From: an uncultured bacterium
GTDB taxonomy: Bacteria; Bacillota; Clostridia; Oscillospirales; Oscillospiraceae
Assembly: GCA_905214155.1 (NCBI GenBank)
Contig: CAJMLC010000126.1
Location: 1-5,723, forward strand
DNA: 5,723 bases
Direction: 5' to 3'
How positions within the stretch are numbered: the stretch's first letter is position 1; each line of letters starts with the position of its first letter. The position numbers and the translations under genes were made by a program. This document shows, piece after piece, positions 1 through 5,668 of this stretch. A model generated the notes under the pieces. That model searched no databases, was not told the DNA's origin, and was given only the letters and a program-made list of their open reading frames with translations.

Positions 1-39
1 ATGATCATCATAGCGAAAAAAGGCGGATCCGTCAACAAC

Positions 40-82
40 AGCATTTCGACAAACCGCGCCCCACGGGCGAAGCATTTCGACA
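40..82. repeat. 12-bp direct repeat pair upstream of aac(3)
   Basis: The 12-mer AGCATTTCGACA occurs at 40-51 and again at 71-82, a period of 31 bp. It lies about 40 bp upstream of the promoter of the acetyltransferase gene. Shortly after it, at 87-101, GCGCCGG and CCGGCGC form a small GC-rich inverted repeat. Both are read directly from the sequence. A regulatory role is only a guess; the repeat could be a chance or relic duplication. Confidence 0.45.
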
Positions 83-123
83 CGCGGCGCCGGTCCGGCG
101 CATCCATCTTTTGCAAAGGCCGG

Positions 124-152
124 TTGAGTCTTTGCCGTTTGTCTGTTACAAT
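124..152 (+). promoter_or_regulatory. Sigma-70-type promoter with extended -10 for aac(3)
   Basis: TTGAGT at 124-129 is followed by a 17-bp spacer and TACAAT at 147-152. TGT directly before the -10 hexamer makes it an extended -10. Transcription would start near 159, giving a leader of about 43 nt before the ATG at 202. The promoter lies inside the longer open frame that begins at base 1, which argues that the extension upstream of 202 is not translated from here. Confidence 0.7.
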
Positions 153-188
153 AGGAATAGTAGCCCCGTCCGTGATCCATCTGCAGGA

Positions 189-195
189 AAGGAGG
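189..195 (+). promoter_or_regulatory. Ribosome binding site that fixes the aac(3) start
   Basis: AAGGAGG lies 6 nt upstream of the ATG at 202, an almost perfect anti-16S match at good spacing. It decides for the ATG at 202 over in-frame starts further upstream, none of which has a comparable site in this window. Confidence 0.85.
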
Positions 196-201
196 ACCGC
201 G

Positions 202-987
202 ATGCGCGTCATTCTGAAAGAGGAGATCGTAAACGTACTCAAGGCACTCGGCCTGGCTTCCGGCGACACCGTGATGGTGCATACCTCGCTAAAGCGCATC
301 GGATATGTCTGCGGAGGCGCGCAGACCGTCGTCGAGGCGCTGATGGAGGCCGTCGGGCCGGACGGCACGATCATGATGCCCACGCAGTCGTGGAAGAATC
401 TCGACCCGGAGACAGGCGTTCACCGGGAAGCAGACGAGCAGGATTGGGATCTGATCCGTGAAAATTGGCCGGCCTACGACAAACGGCTGACGCCGACGAA
501 TACGATGGGCGCCGTTGCGGAGCTGTTCCGCCAGTTGCCGGGCAGCATCCGGAGCGACCATCCGGCCAGATCGGTCTGTGCGGCCGGAAAATACGCAAAA
601 TATTTGACCGAAAACCACGACCTGTCGAACATTTTCGGCGACGGATCGCCGATCGGCAAGCTCTACGCGCTGAACGGCAAGGTGCTCCTGCTCGGCACCG
701 GGTACGACAAAAACACCTCGCTGCACCTGGCAGATGTCCGGGCCGACTATCCCGGCAAGCATACCTGCATCGAGCACAGTGCGGTCCTGGAGCACGGCGT
801 CCGCGTCTGGAAGGCCTACGAGACGTTATACATGGACGGAGCAGATTTTGAGCAGATCGGCGCGGATTTTGAGCGGACGCACCCGGTCCCGGCCATGCAG
901 CTCGGCGGCGCGACCGTGAAACTGATGTCCCAGCGGGATCTCGTCGATCATGCGGTGCAGTGGATCACAGATCAGCGGGGCAGATGA
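202..987 (+). CDS. AAC(3) family aminoglycoside N-acetyltransferase
   Basis: A 261-residue cytoplasmic protein of the Antibiotic_NAT family, whose known members transfer acetyl from acetyl-CoA to the 3-amino group of 2-deoxystreptamine aminoglycosides. Family landmarks are the N-terminal VMVHTSLKRIGYVCGGA (residues 24-40), GPDGTIMMPTQSW (52-64), the HP..S motif at H120-P121-S124, and GTGYDKNTSLHLAD (165-178). The frame is open from base 1, but ATG 202 is chosen because of the AAGGAGG site and a promoter at 124-152; from there the length fits the family. Asp178 stands where many relatives have Glu (HLAE). It is monocistronic: its nearest neighbour starts over 600 bp downstream. No frameshift is seen, unlike all genes to its right. 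Family membership is secure. Whether it confers resistance, and to which drug, cannot be read from sequence, since many chromosomal members have unknown substrates. Confidence 0.88.
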   Translation: MRVILKEEIVNVLKALGLASGDTVMVHTSLKRIGYVCGGAQTVVEALMEAVGPDGTIMMPTQSWKNLDPETGVHREADEQDWDLIRENWPAYDKRLTPTNTMGAVAELFRQLPGSIRSDHPARSVCAAGKYAKYLTENHDLSNIFGDGSPIGKLYALNGKVLLLGTGYDKNTSLHLADVRADYPGKHTCIEHSAVLEHGVRVWKAYETLYMDGADFEQIGADFERTHPVPAMQLGGATVKLMSQRDLVDHAVQWITDQRGR

Positions 988-1133
988 TTGCAATACATCT
1001 CAGTATTCGCGCTGCGAAGCATAAGTCAGACGGAGAGTCCCTCCTGACAGAAGGACACTGCTATCTGGGTCATTTGCCCACATCTGAGGTTTCGGATATG
1101 AACTGAGGCAATCGCAATCAAGCGAGCATAAAA
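988..1133. other. Non-coding spacer after aac(3)
   Basis: No convincing gene is seen in any frame. Directly behind the aac(3) stop, 988-1012 contains AATAC...GTATT followed by CGCGC. This resembles the centre of the MITE at 2175-2340 (its 2247-2270: TTG, AATAC, TCAGTATTC, CGCG). GTCAG and CTGAC with a GC-rich middle (about 1026-1056) could form a weak hairpin, but no T-run follows, so no aac(3) terminator can be called. Confidence 0.4.
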
Positions 1134-1167
1134 AATTCGCCGCAAGCGCAAGCGCTTACGGCGAATT
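1130..1167 (-). terminator. Strong hairpin terminator reading on the minus strand
   Basis: The arms 1134-1149 and 1152-1167 pair over 16 positions with one C-A mismatch and only AA between them. An A6 run at 1130-1135 sits on the left side and overlaps the stem base. Read on the minus strand this is a GC-rich stem followed by a U-tract, the classic Rho-independent form. On the plus strand no T-run follows, so it would stop plus-strand transcripts poorly. No minus-strand gene lies to its right within the 624-bp gap, so its client gene is missing or it acts against antisense transcription. Confidence 0.75.
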
Positions 1168-1276
1168 GTCATTCGCTGGCATTCTGGATCAATGCTTTCT
1201 TCAGATTCATCTTTCTTTAAATCGCCGTTTTAGGAAGGAGAAACCTCTTTGCGGACGCGGCATTTTCATGGCGTTC

Positions 1277-1597
1277 TGCCTGTTGGTAATCCAGCAGGCA
1301 AAAAGTCCGTGAAAGACTCCATGGCTCGCCCCTTCCCCGCCCTTCCGCATGACAAAACATGCATCAATATGGTACGTTATAGTCAGTTAGCCACCGCAAA
1401 TGGCAAGCTGTTTCAGGCCCGGAGCGGGGCATTTTTGCTATGCAAAAGCATAGCAAAATCAGGAATGTGCCATTTCCTCGCCCCTGCGGGGCAACCGGAA
1501 ATGATGCACAAAAACTTCATGCACCGGCATTTGCACATTTTCGTGATGCAGCGTTCATGCATGAAGTTTTATGCGCATAAGTTAGCTTTAGCTAACT
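1277..1597. repeat. Palindrome-rich intergenic element
   Basis: This stretch holds a series of stem-loops. TGCCTGTTGG/CCAGCAGGCA (1277-1300) has a TAAT loop and one G-T wobble. GCATG/CATGC spans 1347-1362. A perfect 11-bp stem runs 1433-1443/1448-1458 with an AAAA loop. A two-part stem is formed by CATTTCC/GGAAATG and GCCCC/GGGGC (1471-1503). A perfect 13-bp inverted repeat is at 1511-1523/1558-1570, and AGTTAGC/GCTAACT at 1580-1597 has a TTTA loop. AGTTAGC also occurs at 1385-1391, so 1385-1597 is bounded by inverted 7-mers. A frame beginning with TTG at 1249 stays open through it to 1599 and has GAAGGAG 8 nt upstream, but its residues simply spell the palindromes and match no family I know. 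I read it as a non-coding repetitive element, possibly structured RNA or a decayed mobile element. Confidence 0.6.
1554..1580. promoter_or_regulatory. Two perfect 12-bp palindromes before the cydD-like gene
   Basis: TTCATGCATGAA (1554-1565) and TTATGCGCATAA (1569-1580) are both perfect palindromes. Their centres are 15 bp apart, and they end about 30 bp before the ABC gene start at 1612. They share the layout TT-ATGC/GCAT-AA. This arrangement is operator-like, but neither matches an FNR or NsrR consensus I can recall. They also overlap the longer inverted repeat of the palindrome-rich element, so they may belong to that structure. Confidence 0.35.
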
Positions 1598-1611
1598 AGA
1601 AGTAGAACACC

Positions 1612-3480
1612 ATGATGATCAACAAACGGCTCATCGGCAGCGTGCCGGAGAGCAAACGCTATATCGTGGGCAATGTGGCACTGCAATGGTTCTTGCTCCT
1701 CGCGAACATTACCATGATGGGCACCATCACCGCGCTGCTGGCGGCTCTATACGCCGGAAATGTCACACTGCAGCGGCTGATCATAACGGCCGCTGTGGTG
1801 CTCGCCGCCGTCGCCGTACGGTATGGCTGCACGGTGGGTGCGTCCCGCATGGGATATTTATCGTCTGAAGCCGTCAAAAAGACGCTGCGCGGCGCGATCT
1901 ACGACAAGCTCCTGCGCCTCGGCACGTCGTATTCCGAACAGGTCAAGACCTCGGAGATCGTGCAGGCCGCGGTCGAGGGCGTCGACCAGCTCGAGACCTA
2001 TTTCGGCGCGTATCTGCCGCAGTTTTTCTATGCGATGCTCGCGCCGCTGACGCTGTTTGTCGTGCTGTGCTTTGTGAGCGTGCCGGCGGCGGTCGTGTTG
2101 CTCGTCTGCGTGCCGCTGATCCCCGTGGCCATCGCGGCGGTGCAGACGTGGGCAAGGAAGCTGCTCTCCAAATACTAGGGTGTATCTGAAAACTCCCAAC
2201 GCACCCGGACAGCGGGTCTTTTTGCGGTGTGCCGCGTCATTTTTTCTTGAAATACGTCAGTATTCCCGCGAAAAAATGTCTTGCTCGACGCAAAAATCTC
2301 TCGCTGCCGGTCACATCATGAGTTTTCAGATACACCCTAGGAGCAGTACACGGCGCTCGGCGACACGTTCCTCAAAAATTTGCAGGGCCTGACGACCTTG
2401 AAGATCTATCAGGCCGACGTGTTCAAGAACGACGAGATGAACGTCGAAGCCGAAAAGTTCCGAAAGATCACGTTGAAGGTCCTCACGATGCAGCTCAACT
2501 CCATCACCATTATGGACCTCATCGCCTACGGCGGCGCGGCGCTCGGCGTCATCATGGCCGCGACGCAGCTGCGCGCAGGGAAGATCGACCTTGCAGGCGC
2601 ACTGCTCATCATCCTGCTGGCGGCGGACTTTTTCATCCCCATGCGTCAGCTCGGCTCGTTTTTCCACATCGCCATGAACGGCATGGCAGCCAGCGATAAG
2701 ATTTTCCGCCTGCTCGACCTGCCCGAGCCGGAACAGGGCAATGTCTCCTGCCCGGATGGCGGCATCGTCTGCCATGATCTGCACTTTTCCTACGAGCCGG
2801 AGCGGGAGATCCTGCACGGCGTCGATCTGACCATCCCACAGGGCAAATTTGTCTCGCTCGTCGGCGAGTCTGGCTGCGGCAAGTCGACGATCTCCGCGCT
2901 TTTGATGGGCCGGAACAAGGGCTACACCGGCTCGGTGACCATCGGCGGCGCGGAACTGCGGGACATTTCGGAGCACAGCCTGATGGAGAACATCACCTAC
3001 GTCAGCCACCAGAGCTACCTCTTCAAGGGTACGGTGCGCGACTATCTGCGGATGGGCCAGCCCGGCGTGAACGACGATGAGCTCTGGAACGCGCTCACGC
3101 AGGTCAACCTCGCGGACTTCCTCAAGCGTGAAGCAGGGCTCGACACCTTACTTGCCGAGCGCGGCGAGAACCTCCCCGGCGGCCAGCGCCAGCGTCTCGC
3201 CCTTGCCCGCGCGCTGCTGCACGACAGCCCGGTATACATCTTTGACGAGGCCACGTCGAACATCGACGTGGAGAGTGAGAACGACATCATGGCCCAGATC
3301 CACGCCCTCGCCGGGCGCAAGACAGTGCTGCTCATCTCGCACCGCCTGGAGAACGTCACGGAGTCGGATGAAATTTACGTGCTTGACCGAGGCAATATCG
3401 TCCAGCACGGCACGCACGACGCGCTTTTGAAACAGGGCGGCGCCTACGCCGCGCTGTGGTCGGCTCAGCAGGCGCTGGTG
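1612..3480 (+). pseudogene. cydD: CydD-like ABC exporter half-transporter, MITE-interrupted
   Basis: Read without the insertion at 2175-2340, this is a fused membrane-ATPase half-transporter of the CydDC type, which pairs with a CydC-like partner to export thiols such as cysteine or glutathione across the inner membrane. The first part (1612-2175, 188 residues) has membrane segments near residues 24-48, 53-75 and 134-178. The frame then meets TAG at 2176. After the element the same frame resumes at 2341 with EQYTALGDTFLKNLQGL. The ATPase has Walker A GESGCGKST (2863-2889), signature LPGGQRQR (from 3172), Walker B VYIFDEATSNID (DE at 3244-3249) and H-loop ISHR (His at 3340). The signature Ser is Pro, an unusual change that may weaken ATP hydrolysis. 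Start ATG 1612 (or 1615) is chosen by similarity; no good Shine-Dalgarno precedes it. There is no own stop: the frame runs into the cydC-like remnant. The subunit name is tentative. Confidence 0.82.
2175..2340. mobile_element. MITE, IS5-like ends, inserted in the cydD-like gene
   Basis: A non-coding insertion with perfect terminal inverted repeats at 2175-2195 and 2320-2340 (CTAGGGTGTATCTG... at the left end, its exact complement at the right). CTAG at 2175-2178 and 2337-2340 can be read as a 4-bp target duplication of the YTAR kind used by IS5-family transposases, leaving a 158-bp element; a TA duplication and 160 bp is the alternative. Almost the whole element folds on itself. Besides the ends, 2205-2226 pairs imperfectly with 2289-2310, CATTTTTTC (2238-2246) pairs with GAAAAAATG (2270-2278), and AATAC/GTATT (2251-2264) closes on a GTCA loop. 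It encodes no transposase, so it would need one in trans. It adds a multiple of three bases but carries in-frame stops (TAG at 2176, a TGA further in). Confidence 0.88.
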
Positions 3481-4298
3481 CAGCGCGGGGAACTGACGTT
3501 CGACGGCGCGCTCATCGCGGTCCTCGCGCTGTTCTCCTCCTTCGGCCCCACGGTGGCGCTGGCGAATCTCGGCGCGACGCTGCAAAACACCTTCGCCGCT
3601 GGCAACCGCGTGCTCGACATTCTGGATGAGGAGCCAGTGGTGAACGAAGTCGCCGGCCAGCCGGATGTTTCGTTCACCGGCGCGGAGGCCAAGCACGTCA
3701 CGTTCTCCTATGGCGGGGAGGACATTCTCTCCGACGTGTCCGTTAGCTTCCCGGAGGGCAGCGTTGTGGGCATCGTGGGCCCGCAGCGGCAGCGGAAAGT
3801 CGACGCTCTTAAAGCTCCTGATGCGCTTCTGGGACGTGTAGAAGGGCCGCGTCCGCCTGTCGGACACCGACGTTTCGCATATCAACACGGCGAGCCTCCG
3901 GGACATGGAGAGCTTTGTCACGCAGGAGACCCATTTGTTCCACGACAGCATCAAAAATAACCTCCGCATCGCCAAGCTGGACGCCACGGACGACGAGATC
4001 GTCGCCGCCTGCAAAAAGGCCGCCGTGCACGACTTCATCATGACGCTGCCGCAGGGCTACGACACACCGGTCGGCGAGATCGGCGATACGCTTTCAGGCG
4101 GCGAGCGCCAGCGGCTGGGCCTGGCCCGCGCCTTCCTGCACGATGCGCCGCTGATGCTTCTGGACGAGCCGACGAGCAATCTTGAAGTCGCTGCACGCGC
4201 AGCGCGCGGGCAAGACGGTGGTGCTGGTGTCCCACCGGGCCTCCACCATGCGCATCGCAGACACGGTCTACTCCGTCGAGCACGGGAGGATGAGCTGA
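3481..4298 (+). pseudogene. cydC: CydC-like ABC exporter remnant, truncated and frameshifted
   Basis: This is the C-terminal part of a second half-transporter, the presumed heterodimer partner of the CydD-like protein. About the first half, including most of its membrane domain, is missing; it begins abruptly at ELTFDGALIAVLALFSS, fused in frame to the preceding ATPase. It continues through KHVTFSYGGEDILSDVSV up to IVG at 3778. One extra C in CCC (3780-3782) then shifts the frame; frame 2 reads on with Walker A RSGSGKST (3782-3805), meets an amber TAG at 3839-3841 after FWDV, and continues with [19 protein letters not shown], an intact LSGGERQR signature and Walker [12 protein letters not shown]. 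After Asn (4178-4180) a short piece is deleted and the reading moves to frame 3 ([20 protein letters not shown]) to TGA 4296-4298. At least four lesions make a functional protein very unlikely. Confidence 0.85.
4285..4289 (+). promoter_or_regulatory. Ribosome binding site for the ygbA-like gene
   Basis: GGAGG inside the last codons of the cydC-like frame lies 8 nt before ATG 4298. Together with the TGATG stop/start overlap it suggests translational coupling in the ancestral operon. It also shows that the YgbA-like protein starts here and not in the longer upstream open frame. Confidence 0.7.
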
Positions 4299-4638
4299 TG
4301 AAAAACATCCAAACCAAGCGGGAACGGGAAAAGCAGATGGTGTCCCAGATGATTGCCCTGTACTGCCGCCGAAACCATCACACGAAGGGGGCCCTCTGCC
4401 CAGACTGCGCAGCGCTGAACGATTACGCCCGCCAGCGCTCCGATCGCTGCCCGTTCATGGAGACGAAAACCTTCTGTTCCAACTGCCGGGGACATTGCTG
4501 CAAGCCGGAGATGCGGGAAAAATTCGCGCCGTGATGCGCTTTTCCGGCCCCCGGATGATCCTTTACCACCCCGTCGCCGCCGTTCGGCATGTGGTGGAGA
4601 CGAAACGGGAGAAAAAACGACTGGAGAATAATACATGA
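4298..4638 (+). pseudogene. YgbA-like (nitrous oxide-stimulated promoter family) protein, frameshifted
   Basis: A small cysteine-rich cytoplasmic protein of the family named 'nitrous oxide-stimulated promoter' (E. coli YgbA, which is NO-responsive under NsrR). From ATG 4298 it reads [18 protein letters not shown], then [34 protein letters not shown]. These are the family's cysteine clusters, probably for metal or redox chemistry. After EMREK the frame ends early at TGA 4532-4534. The expected tail, [24 protein letters not shown], is present in the next frame and runs to TGA 4636-4638. The run at 4518-4522 has five A where six would keep the frame, so one A is missing. Corrected, the protein has about 113 residues, a normal length. 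Its ATG overlaps the cydC-like stop by 1 nt and its corrected stop overlaps the next ATG by 4 nt. It could be true decay, an assembly error, or slippage at the A-run. Confidence 0.8.
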
Positions 4639-5086
4639 CCCTGAAACGCCTGATCTTCATGATCCTCGGCTGCCTTTGCCTCGGGCTCAGCTGCGTGGGC
4701 ATCGTGCTGCCCATCCTGCCCACAGTACCCTTTTTCCTCGCCACCGTGTTCTGCTTCGCCAACTCGTCAGAAAAGCTCCACAACTGGTTTCAGGGCACGA
4801 AGCTCTACAAAACCACCTCGATTCTTTCGTCAAGAAAAAAGGCATGACCGCATCCACCAAGGCGGGCATTCTCTCGTCGGTGACGCTGCTCATGGCCGTG
4901 GACTTTTTCCTGATGTCCCGGAAGGGGCTGACGGTCCCCTGCATCATTCTCGCCGCGGTGTGGTTGTGCCATCTGGTGTACTTCCTCTTTGGCGTGAAAA
5001 CGCTGAAGGCGGGGGAAGCCGGTGCCGCAGACGCGCTGGAAGAGCCGTCGGAGTCCTACGCCCACTCGCCGGGACGGTCCAATTAA
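4635..5086 (+). pseudogene. DUF454/YbaN-like inner membrane protein, frameshifted
   Basis: A small membrane protein of the DUF454 (YbaN) family, function unknown. It starts at ATG 4635 with GGAG (4623-4626) 8 nt upstream. It opens with the family hallmark: a hydrophobic helix (LIFMILGCLCLGLSCVGIVL) followed by PILPTVPFFLATVFCFANSS and WFQGTKLY. After LYK at 4809-4812 the first frame ends at TGA 4845-4847. Frame 2 supplies the expected continuation NHLDSFVKKKGMTASTKAGI, two more membrane helices (roughly 4876-4909 and 4932-4992) and a hydrophilic tail to TAA 5084-5086. Four A stand where five would preserve the frame, again a one-base A loss. The corrected length is about 150 residues, a little long for the family because of the C-terminal tail. 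It is the last gene of the operon, directly followed by a terminator. Confidence 0.8.
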
Positions 5087-5099
5087 ATATGAAGCGATA

Positions 5100-5139
5100 A
5101 GCTCCGAGACGTCCCATGCAGGACGTCCCGGAGCTTTTT
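5100..5139 (+). terminator. Rho-independent terminator of the cyd-like operon
   Basis: The arms 5100-5114 and 5121-5135 form a 15-position GC-rich stem with one A-C mismatch and a CATGCA loop, followed by T5 at 5135-5139. It begins 13 bp after the DUF454-like stop and points the same way, so it is the operon's terminator. Confidence 0.9.
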
Positions 5140-5149
5140 GACAGGACAT

Positions 5150-5187
5150 CCCCAAGCGCGCACGTCGTGAGCGCTTGGGGCCTTTTT
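5150..5187 (+). terminator. Second, tandem Rho-independent terminator
   Basis: CCCCAAGCGC (5150-5159) pairs perfectly with GCGCTTGGGG (5171-5180) around an 11-nt loop. CC and T5 (5183-5187) follow. It lies 10 bp behind the first terminator with no gene between them, so it is a backup terminator or belonged to a lost gene. Confidence 0.85.
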
Positions 5188-5244
5188 GTCAGCTTTTCAT
5201 GTCAGTGTCAAATAAGCCTGAACCAGCAGCAGTGCGGTCAGGAG

Positions 5245-5352
5245 CTATTCCAGATCGCTTGCCAGGTCCAGATCATAGGTCTTTGGCACAGGATTTTTCT
5301 CGTATTCATTTTGCGCCCACCGGACCAGCACATCCCAGCTTGCGGTGTGTTC
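5245..5352 (-). pseudogene. C-terminal fragment of an unknown protein
   Basis: On the minus strand the 35 codons from 5352 to 5248, ended by TAG at 5247-5245, read EHTASWDVLVRWAQNEYEK, then NPVPKTYDLDLASDLE. The mix of charged and aromatic residues and the natural-looking acidic end look like real coding sequence rather than a shadow frame. The frame remains open upstream only to about 5415, where it meets TGA, and has no start codon with a ribosome site. I do not recognise the family. It is most likely the tail of a lost gene; chance remains possible at this length. Confidence 0.3.
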
Positions 5353-5402
5353 CCTCCATGGCGCTGAGAGAACAGGCACAGCTGCAATACTTATTTGCGT
5401 CG

Positions 5403-5527
5403 TTGTATCTCAAATGGCATTTACTTCCGCAGAATTTCTGCCGCATAATGTGGCAGGTTGGGATGAAGTCCTTGAGCCACAGAAAAAGCAAAATTTCGGC
5501 CATAAAAAACTGAACACTTTGAATTAG
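5403..5527 (+). pseudogene. Possible C-terminal fragment of an unknown protein
   Basis: The plus frame ending at TAG 5525-5527 reads VSQMAFTSAEFLPHNVAGW, then DEVLEPQKKQNFGHKK and a short end. The basic, lysine-rich C-terminus looks protein-like. The same frame is open back to about 5345, but the upstream residues there lie opposite the minus-strand fragment at 5245-5352 and do not look natural. It has no usable start and no family I recognise. It could be the tail of a transposase or other accessory gene, or chance. Confidence 0.25.
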
Positions 5528-5629
5528 TTTCCAAATTTAAAAAACACAATCGCAAAACAGCGTGAGCGGTTATGATTTCGGGAGGAGCTGCAACAAAATG
5601 AGCGAGAAGTGACGTTTCCTGTGAAGCAT

Positions 5630-5666
5630 AAAAAGTCGCTGCGGACGATATACAGTCCGCAGCGAC
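5630..5666 (-). terminator. Perfect terminator behind the tRNA 3' end
   Basis: GTCGCTGCGGAC (5635-5646) pairs perfectly with GTCCGCAGCGAC (5655-5666) around an 8-nt loop. An A5 run at 5630-5634 gives a U-tract on the minus strand. Only two bases separate it from the CCA end at 5669, so it is the natural terminator of a minus-strand tRNA transcript. Confidence 0.88.
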
Positions 5667-5668
5667 GC

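Larger units (their letters stand above)
5188..5629. other. Gene-poor region with decayed fragments
   Basis: No complete gene with a start, ribosome site and recognisable family is seen. It contains two coding-like fragments (listed separately). It also holds a GGAGGAG sequence (5581-5587) 10 nt before ATG 5598, but that frame is only four codons long (MSEK, stop 5610-5612), perhaps the start of a gene cut away. Around 5520-5560 the base composition turns AT-rich. The region sits between an operon end and a tRNA-derived junction, a typical place for insertions and loss. Confidence 0.45.

Noticed and set aside
87..116. Terminator from the GC-rich inverted repeat and nearby T-run
   Set aside because: The T-run lies about ten bases behind a very short stem, which is not a functional layout.
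1..201. In-frame extension of the acetyltransferase upstream of 202
   Set aside because: It contains the promoter and the ribosome site, and its residues do not resemble the family; length from 202 already fits.
1433..1458. Terminator from the perfect 11-bp stem
   Set aside because: No T-tract follows the stem on either strand, and the stem itself is AT-rich.
1277..1597. CRISPR array
   Set aside because: The repeats are inverted and of different sequence and spacing; there is no regular direct repeat-spacer pattern.
2380..3960. A separate ABC gene beginning at TTG 2380
   Set aside because: This TTG is an internal Leu codon of the interrupted half-transporter, in the same frame as 1612, without a ribosome site.
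2326..4041. Long open frames on the minus strand opposite the ABC genes
   Set aside because: They are shadow frames of GC-rich coding DNA; ABC motifs are all on the plus strand and the minus-strand residues match no family.
3905..4534. One 209-codon gene from ATG 3905 joining ATPase and cysteine-rich protein
   Set aside because: The link is an artefact: after 4180 the true ATPase frame is another one, and the YgbA-like protein has its own ribosome site and ATG at 4298.
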